Part shown: positions 6,733 to 11,117 of the stretch, one piece after another | Position numbering within the stretch: the stretch's first letter is position 1 | Layout of the letters: the number at the start of each line of letters is the position of its first letter | Assembly: GCA_002319815.1 (NCBI GenBank) | Contig: DCFR01000048.1 | Location: forward strand, 1-11,117 | Length of the DNA: 11,117 nt | Source: Megamonas sp. UBA1799 | GTDB lineage: Bacteria > Bacillota > Negativicutes > Selenomonadales > Selenomonadaceae | Direction of reading: 5' to 3' | Notes under the pieces: generated by a model | The model's input: the letters and a program-made list of their open reading frames with translations, nothing else | Told to the model about the DNA's origin: nothing | The model's database searches: none | Position numbers and translations under genes: made by a program

Positions 6733-6761
6733 TTGGCAAAATGAGACTAAAATACTATAAT
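6733..6761 (+). promoter_or_regulatory. Sigma-A promoter P1 upstream of the first chemoreceptor
   Basis: TTGGCA (6733-6738), 17 bp, then a perfect TATAAT (6756-6761). The predicted start near 6768 gives a leader of about 213 nt. It is the upstream member of a tandem pair. Confidence 0.7.
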
Positions 6762-6779
6762 GTGGTAGTAAAGAGTCGC

Positions 6780-6808
6780 TTGTCGGGACCTAAGAAATCC
6801 TCTATAAT
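6780..6808 (+). promoter_or_regulatory. Sigma-A promoter P2 upstream of the first chemoreceptor
   Basis: TTGTCG (6780-6785), 17 bp, then a perfect TATAAT (6803-6808), exactly 47 bp downstream of the matching elements of P1. The predicted start near 6815 gives a leader of about 166 nt. Confidence 0.65.
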
Positions 6809-6894
6809 GAGACAAGTATGAGCTTTGTTCTTTTCTTGATCATCTGAGCTGCCGCAGCATTTTGTGTGGACAGCACTGCGGGAGGTTCGCTTCA

Positions 6895-6993
6895 ATGTGG
6901 AGGCGGGCCGCCTTCAGGTACCATTCAGATGTGTACGATAAAATTTGGGAAAGTTTGGAAAGTTTAAGGAGGCTGGCATTGTGGGTTGGATGA
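6895..6993 (+). CDS. Possible leader peptide overlapping the first chemoreceptor start
   Basis: A 32-codon ORF begins at ATG 6895, 9 nt after a good ribosome binding site GGGAGG (6880-6885). The peptide is basic and tryptophan-containing, starting MWRRAAFRYHSD and ending RRLALWVG, and resembles nothing I recognise. Its TGA stop (6991-6993) lies in another frame, 13 nt inside the downstream gene if that starts at GTG 6981, and forms an ATGA overlap with the receptor's in-frame ATG at 6990. The ribosome binding site of the receptor (AAGGAGG, 6966-6972) lies inside this ORF. This layout allows translational coupling. It could equally be a chance ORF, since no homologue was checked. Confidence 0.35.
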   Translation: MWRRAAFRYHSDVYDKIWESLESLRRLALWVG

Positions 6994-8693
6994 ACAATAT
7001 GAAGGTGGCATACCGGATTGCCTTATTGGTAATTATCGGCGTCATCGGGATGGCATTGATCGGGTTTACGGGATATTCTTTTCTAAATAAGGCCGGGCAG
7101 GATATGGAGTTAATGTATTCCCATAAGCTACAGGCAATTCGTATCTTAGGCGAGGAAGTTGACAGCATGCGCGTCATTCAGGTCCGGGCGATGCAGGCGA
7201 TCGCTGATCCGGTGCGGATTCCGGAGCTGAAGACCAGTATTGCCAAGGAAACCAAGGACTATGAAGAAGACTGGGCCGCGTATGAGAAACTGGCTGCGGA
7301 TGTGCCGGAAGCCGAGGGGAAAGTGGCTGCTGCAAAGGCGAACTGGGAAGAGTTCAAAGTGGATATGCAGAGCGTTATGGCTTTAGCGGAAAAGGGCGAT
7401 TCGGTCGGCGCGCTGGCCAATTACAACAGCAAAGGCAAAAAGGATACGGCGGACTTGCGCGATCGCTTGGCGCAGCTTTTGAAGATTGCCGGGGACAATG
7501 CGGAAGCGATTAATCAACAGAATGCGGCGGATAACCGTTCGGCTATTATCTCCATGACGGTGAAGACCGGTGTGGCGCTGGTTCTGCTGATTCTCTTGGG
7601 ATTTGCTTTGATGAGGGCTATCACCGGTTCGCTGCGCGGCATGATCGATATCTGCCGTACGCTGCAAAAAGGTGATTTTCGCTTGACGGAGCGCAAGGTA
7701 CAGCGGGAGGATGAATTCGGCGAAGTAGAGCGGGAACTGGCAGTGATGAGCGAAGGGCTGAATAAACTCATGCGGCAGATTTCGGATTCGACCGAGCAGA
7801 TTGCGGCTTCTTCAGAGCAGCTTACCGCCAGCTCGATGCAGTCGGCCAAAGCGGCCACTCAGGTGGCGCAGTCGGTGACTGACGCGGCGGAAGCTGTGGT
7901 GCAGCAGCAAGGCTCCGTGGCTAAGGGAACGACGGCGGTGGAGCAGATTTCTACCTCAGTAGACGGTATCCGCAGCGAGGCCGAGCGTGTGGCCGAGCAT
8001 TCGGCTTCGGCGGCTGAGCATGCAGCGGCTGGCAGTGACGCAATTGACGCATCAGTAGGTAAGATTAAGAGCGTAGAACATACCGTTGGTTCTTCGGCAG
8101 AACTGGTTGATAAATTGGGTGCCAGATCGCAGGAAATCGGCACGATTGTCGATACGATTTCGGGGATCGCCGGACAGACGAATCTGCTGGCCTTGAACGC
8201 AGCGATTGAAGCGGCGCGGGCCGGGGAGCACGGGCGCGGTTTTGCCGTGGTGGCGGAAGAGGTCAGGAAACTGGCCGAGCAGTCGCAGACGGCGGCGCAG
8301 CAGATTGCTGATCTGATCCGGGCGATTCAGGACGATACGGCCAGCGCGGTCAGTTCGATGCAGGATGGCCGCAATGCCGTGGTTGAAGGGGCGCAGTCGG
8401 TAGAAGAGATCCGCACGATGTTCGATCAGATCAGGGATATCGTACATCAGGTTTCGGCGCAGGTCCAGACGATGTCGGCATCGGTGACCGGAGTCGCTGG
8501 GGAAGCGGATGGCATTACCAACGAGATCAAGCAAATTGATACCCATGGGAAAAAGGTGGCCGATGAGATGCAGACGGTATCGGCAGCTACAGAAGAACAG
8601 TCCGCTTCGGCGCAGGAGATTGCTTCAGCCAGCGACGCGCTGGCCAAACTGGCGCAGGAGATGCAGCTTTCTTTGAAGAAGTTCCAGTTTTGA
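6981..8693 (+). CDS. Methyl-accepting chemotaxis protein with four-helix-bundle type sensor
   Basis: A 570-residue transmembrane chemoreceptor that signals to the CheA-CheW complex. A first membrane helix (about 12-32) is followed by an extracytoplasmic segment (about 35-188) that is mostly helical and fits the four-helix-bundle (4HB_MCP) ligand domain. A second helix (about 190-211), a HAMP domain (about 212-265) and a long coiled-coil signalling module complete it. The hairpin tip GIAGQTNLLALNAAIEAARA (395-414) followed by GEHGRGFAVVAEEVRKLAEQ is the highly conserved CheA/CheW contact region. AATEEQSAS (535-543) fits a methylation site. There is no C-terminal CheR-tether pentapeptide; it ends in KKFQF. 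The GTG at 6981 is chosen because AAGGAGG (6966-6972) lies 8 nt upstream; ATG 6990 is an alternative. The ligand cannot be predicted. Confidence 0.94.
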   Translation: MGWMNNMKVAYRIALLVIIGVIGMALIGFTGYSFLNKAGQDMELMYSHKLQAIRILGEEVDSMRVIQVRAMQAIADPVRIPELKTSIAKETKDYEEDWAAYEKLAADVPEAEGKVAAAKANWEEFKVDMQSVMALAEKGDSVGALANYNSKGKKDTADLRDRLAQLLKIAGDNAEAINQQNAADNRSAIISMTVKTGVALVLLILLGFALMRAITGSLRGMIDICRTLQKGDFRLTERKVQREDEFGEVERELAVMSEGLNKLMRQISDSTEQIAASSEQLTASSMQSAKAATQVAQSVTDAAEAVVQQQGSVAKGTTAVEQISTSVDGIRSEAERVAEHSASAAEHAAAGSDAIDASVGKIKSVEHTVGSSAELVDKLGARSQEIGTIVDTISGIAGQTNLLALNAAIEAARAGEHGRGFAVVAEEVRKLAEQSQTAAQQIADLIRAIQDDTASAVSSMQDGRNAVVEGAQSVEEIRTMFDQIRDIVHQVSAQVQTMSASVTGVAGEADGITNEIKQIDTHGKKVADEMQTVSAATEEQSASAQEIASASDALAKLAQEMQLSLKKFQF

Positions 8694-8710
8694 AATAAAA
8701 ATATAATGTA

Positions 8711-8744
8711 AAAAACGGTTGCCCGTGCGGCAGCCGTTTTTTTT
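8711..8744 (+). terminator. Intrinsic terminator after the first chemoreceptor
   Basis: AAAAACGGTTGCC (8711-8723) pairs with GGCAGCCGTTTTT (8729-8741) around a CGTGC loop, with one wobble pair, and the right arm runs into eight T (8737-8744). It lies 18 nt after the stop codon, so the two chemoreceptors are probably separate transcripts. Confidence 0.92.
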
Positions 8745-9061
8745 ACTGTTTTTTTTAAAAACTTGTGTTTTTACCAATACTGACCATAGACGCATTTATG
8801 CGGGACTTAAAACCTACATAACATTGAAACGATGGGGCGGTTGTGTGAAGTACCATATGTCTGTATAATAAAAGGTGAAGTTGCGGGTCTGCTTTTCTTT
8901 TTATCGCCGGATCGTTCTTGGACTTTAAGAATATCCATTGGCATATTGCCAGGGCGTGCAGGATATAGAAGCATTGGCACCAGAAGTTGGGTGTGCGTTG
9001 GATGTTTGGGAGGGAATCCAGCGGGGAATTTTGCAATGTTCTTATCATGAGGGGGTTTACT
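8745..9061 (+). other. Intergenic region and long leader of the second chemoreceptor
   Basis: The 317 bp between terminator and start codon begin with an AT-rich stretch, then a promoter at 8841-8869. The predicted transcript from about 8876 has a leader near 186 nt. It contains a perfect small hairpin TGGCA-TAT-TGCCA (8939-8951) and an 8-bp stem CGTTGGAT/ATCCAGCG (8996-9003 with 9016-9023, one wobble, 12-nt purine-rich loop), which sits 26 nt before the receptor's ribosome binding site. I could not match it to c-di-GMP-I, c-di-GMP-II or any other riboswitch class by eye. No convincing gene is present. Confidence 0.6.
8841..8869 (+). promoter_or_regulatory. Sigma-A promoter of the second chemoreceptor
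   Basis: TTGTGT (8841-8846), 17 bp, then a perfect TATAAT (8864-8869). It lies just under 200 bp before the start codon at 9062. No flagellar-type sigma-D promoter was seen nearby. Confidence 0.65.
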
Positions 9062-11095
9062 ATGCAGATACAACATGTACGGACTAAATTATTGATGGTC
9101 TTTTTATCGTTGATTTTCTTGGTTTTGTTATTCTTATCCGGTGTGAGTTACTATGTTTCCCGCCAGGCATTGAGCAAGAGCCTGGATTCGACGGCATTGG
9201 CCATCGGTTCGGATTACAGCCACCGCATTCAAGGCGACATGGAACTGTTGGTAAGCGAGCTGGAAGGCTTTGCCGATGTCGATTTTGTCCGCGATGGGAC
9301 GGATATGCCCAGAATCGTTGCTGCCATGCATGATATGAAGCAGCGGGTTGGCACTTTTGGAACGATTGCTTACATCGCTCCCGATGGTAATGCGCTTACT
9401 TCAGAGAATAAAAAAGAATCGTATGCGGACCGGGCGTATTTTAAAACGGCGGTGGCAACGAAAAAAATGGTGGCTACGGAACCTATGATGTCGAAGTCGA
9501 TTAAAAAACTAGTCGTGATTTTGGCGATTCCAGTCGTGCGGCAGGGGCAGGTAACCGGGGTTATTATGGGGAATGTGCCGCTGGATAATGTTACGGAAAT
9601 GCTAAAGGAAGTACATTATCTGGATACCGGTTATGGCATGGTCGTAGATGAATCGGGTCTTTTGCTGGCGGATGCGGCGCAGCCTGAGGTTAATGGAAAA
9701 ATTAACTTGCTTACGAATAAAATAGAAGCGGCTCTGAATTTGCCGCAAAAAGAATTGGATTCCAGCGTCAAGGAGTTATTTCAGAAAGCCGGACAGGCAG
9801 CAGATCAGGTTAAGGGAACTTATCGCTTTTTAGACGGGGAAAAACAGATGGCAATTTGCACGCCGATTCAGCTGCCGGGCAATCGCCGCTGGACGATGGT
9901 GGTTACCGCGCCGGCGAGTGAGTTTACGCATGATGTGGACGTTTTGGGCAAAACGGTGCTGGGAATTTCAGTTTTGTGCTTGCTGCTGGCCGCGCTGGCA
10001 ATTTGCGTTATTGCCAATAAGTTTACGGCGCCAATCATTGCTATGCGAGATGAATGCCTGTTGCTGGCGGGCGGCGATCTTCGGGATCGGGTGGTTGACG
10101 CCAATTCTGAGGATGAAATCGGACAGTTGGCGCGCGGTTTTGTGGATATGCGCAAAAGGCTGCAGAAGCTGATTCAGAAGATCTATGCGCAGGCAGAGCA
10201 GCTGGCGGCAGCCAGTGAGGAACTTACTGCGAGTGCCGAGCAATCGTCTAAATCTTCGGGACAGGTGGCAGAGTCGGCGGTATCGCTGGCAGAAGCTTCG
10301 ACAAAACAAACGGAAGCTTCGCAGGAATCGGCAGCTGTTGTGGAAGAGATGTCACAGGGTATTCAAAAGATTTCCGGCAATGCACAGCAGCTTTCGGAGC
10401 ATTCCAGCGAGGCGGCTGAAAAAGCCGATCACGGTAATCAGGCTGTGGATCGGGCGGTTAAGCAAATGGAGCATATCAGCAAGACGGTCAGCAGTTCGGA
10501 GCAGGTAGTGACCAAGCTGGGGGAAAAATCAAAAGAGATTGGCCATATTGTCGATGTCATTGCCGGTATTGCCGGGCAGACGAATCTCTTGGCACTGAAT
10601 GCCGCGATTGAGGCAGCTCGGGCCGGCGAGCAGGGACGCGGGTTTGCCGTGGTAGCCGATGAAGTGCGAAAGCTGGCCGAGCAATCGCAGACAGCGGCGC
10701 AGCAAATTGCGGAACTGATTAAAACCATTCAGACGGATACGGATCAGGCGGTTGTTTCGATGAAAAACGGCATGCAGGAAGTAACGACCGGAACCGAGGT
10801 CGTACATGCAGCGGGTGATTCGTTCCGGGAGATCATTCAGGTTGTTGATCGGGTATCCGGGGGCGTTACGCATATTTCGGCAGATATCCAGCAGATTGCG
10901 GCCGGAAGTCAGACGATTGTCAATGCCGTGGATAAGATTGAAACGCTGAGCAAGCATTCGGCGGATGAGACACAGAGTGTTTCGGCGGCTACCGAGGAGC
11001 AACTGGCTTCGATGGAAGAAATTTCTTCGGCCAGTCATTCTCTGGCTGAACTCGCGCAGGAATTGCAGAATGAAGTGGCGAAGTTTAAAGTATAA
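9062..11095 (+). CDS. Methyl-accepting chemotaxis protein with dCache-type sensor
   Basis: A 677-residue chemoreceptor. After a first membrane helix (about 10-32) comes a large extracytoplasmic domain (about 35-290) of the double Cache type: the membrane-distal module has TIAYIAPDGNAL (101-112), the typical YADRAYFKTA (121-130) and IPVVRQGQVTGVIMGNVPLD (156-175); the proximal one begins GYGMVVDESGLLLAD (190-204). Second membrane helix about 297-317, HAMP about 318-371, then the signalling module with tip GIAGQTNLLALNAAIEAARA (502-521) and a methylation-like AATEEQLAS (642-650). The RAYF stretch differs from the RxWY pattern I recall for amino-acid-sensing dCache receptors, so an amino-acid ligand cannot be claimed. 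The ATG at 9062 follows GAGGGGG (9049-9055) at 6 nt; an in-frame ATG at 9047 lacks that support. No terminator is visible in the last 22 bases. Confidence 0.95.
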   Translation: MQIQHVRTKLLMVFLSLIFLVLLFLSGVSYYVSRQALSKSLDSTALAIGSDYSHRIQGDMELLVSELEGFADVDFVRDGTDMPRIVAAMHDMKQRVGTFGTIAYIAPDGNALTSENKKESYADRAYFKTAVATKKMVATEPMMSKSIKKLVVILAIPVVRQGQVTGVIMGNVPLDNVTEMLKEVHYLDTGYGMVVDESGLLLADAAQPEVNGKINLLTNKIEAALNLPQKELDSSVKELFQKAGQAADQVKGTYRFLDGEKQMAICTPIQLPGNRRWTMVVTAPASEFTHDVDVLGKTVLGISVLCLLLAALAICVIANKFTAPIIAMRDECLLLAGGDLRDRVVDANSEDEIGQLARGFVDMRKRLQKLIQKIYAQAEQLAAASEELTASAEQSSKSSGQVAESAVSLAEASTKQTEASQESAAVVEEMSQGIQKISGNAQQLSEHSSEAAEKADHGNQAVDRAVKQMEHISKTVSSSEQVVTKLGEKSKEIGHIVDVIAGIAGQTNLLALNAAIEAARAGEQGRGFAVVADEVRKLAEQSQTAAQQIAELIKTIQTDTDQAVVSMKNGMQEVTTGTEVVHAAGDSFREIIQVVDRVSGGVTHISADIQQIAAGSQTIVNAVDKIETLSKHSADETQSVSAATEEQLASMEEISSASHSLAELAQELQNEVAKFKV

Positions 11096-11117
11096 AATAA
11101 GTTCTAAAACTGGAGAC

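Larger units (their letters stand above)
6560..6980. other. Intergenic region between the EAL gene and the first chemoreceptor
   Basis: These 421 bp separate two divergent genes. The left part (6600-6720) is strongly AT-rich and must hold the minus-strand promoter of the EAL gene; several TATAAA-like hexamers occur but none has a matching -35, so I assign none. The middle (6733-6808) has two good plus-strand promoters in tandem. The right part is the chemoreceptor leader. It includes a hairpin CCGCAG/CTGCGG (6852-6857 with 6876-6881), a short GC-rich hairpin AGGCG-GGC-CGCCT (6901-6913) and a small upstream ORF. No known riboswitch class was recognised by eye. Confidence 0.7.

Noticed and set aside
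6818..6847. A 9-codon ORF (MSFVLFLII) near the P2 start point
   Set aside because: It has no ribosome binding site and is too short to support as a gene.
6815..6980. A c-di-GMP riboswitch in the leader of the first chemoreceptor
   Set aside because: I see hairpins but none of the conserved c-di-GMP-I or -II core sequences or tetraloop-receptor features. An Infernal search would decide.
9036..9050. A 4-codon ORF (MFLS) just before the second chemoreceptor
   Set aside because: A GGGGA stands 8 nt ahead, but an ORF this short is expected by chance in such a leader.
8163..10712. A long direct repeat (about 8163-8310 and 10565-10712) that might mark a duplication or mobile element
   Set aside because: It is the conserved hairpin tip of two chemoreceptors. 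Similarity follows the protein constraint and drops away outside the signalling modules.

Overview
The window is bacterial chromosome, most likely from a motile Firmicute and possibly the Negativicutes. The evidence is a compact rpsF-ssb-rpsR operon, very strong GGAGG-type ribosome binding sites, frequent GTG starts, sigma-A type promoters with 17-bp spacing, and two Firmicute-style chemoreceptors. The lineage is inferred from style, because no rRNA or other phylogenetic marker is present. I see no tRNA, rRNA, IS element, phage gene or CRISPR array.

Layout. Bases 1-979 (minus) hold a major facilitator drug exporter of the MdtG type whose 3' end lies outside the window. It is divergent from the ribosomal operon, and the two promoters share an intergenic region of about 190 bp. 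Bases 1172-2236 (plus) encode ribosomal protein bS6, single-stranded DNA-binding protein and bS18, closed by an intrinsic terminator at 2241-2265. A ClC chloride/proton antiporter with a C-terminal TrkA-C-like domain follows (2318-3883), then a small flavin-type split-barrel protein (3963-4364) whose promoter is bracketed by an inverted repeat. A hairpin at 4386-4429 separates this gene from a convergent c-di-GMP protein at 4469-6559 (minus). That protein has a degenerate receiver, a PAS domain, a degenerate GGDEF and an intact EAL. Two methyl-accepting chemotaxis proteins fill the rest on the plus strand: 6981-8693 with a four-helix-bundle type sensor, and 9062-11095 with a dCache sensor. Each has its own promoter region and a long untranslated leader.

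How the genes fit together. The ribosomal operon is housekeeping. The right half is a signalling block: one protein likely to degrade c-di-GMP, plus two receptors whose signalling modules have the same length and near-identical tips, so they probably join the same receptor array. The link between the phosphodiesterase and chemotaxis is positional only. The transporter, ClC and split-barrel genes have no clear functional link to their neighbours.

I found no convincing new multi-gene system. The most interesting signals are small: a perfect 18-bp inverted repeat inside the exporter coding sequence, a possible ribosome-binding-site-sequestering leader before rpsF, a 32-codon upstream ORF that overlaps the first chemoreceptor start with an ATGA junction, and the operator-like repeat before the split-barrel gene.
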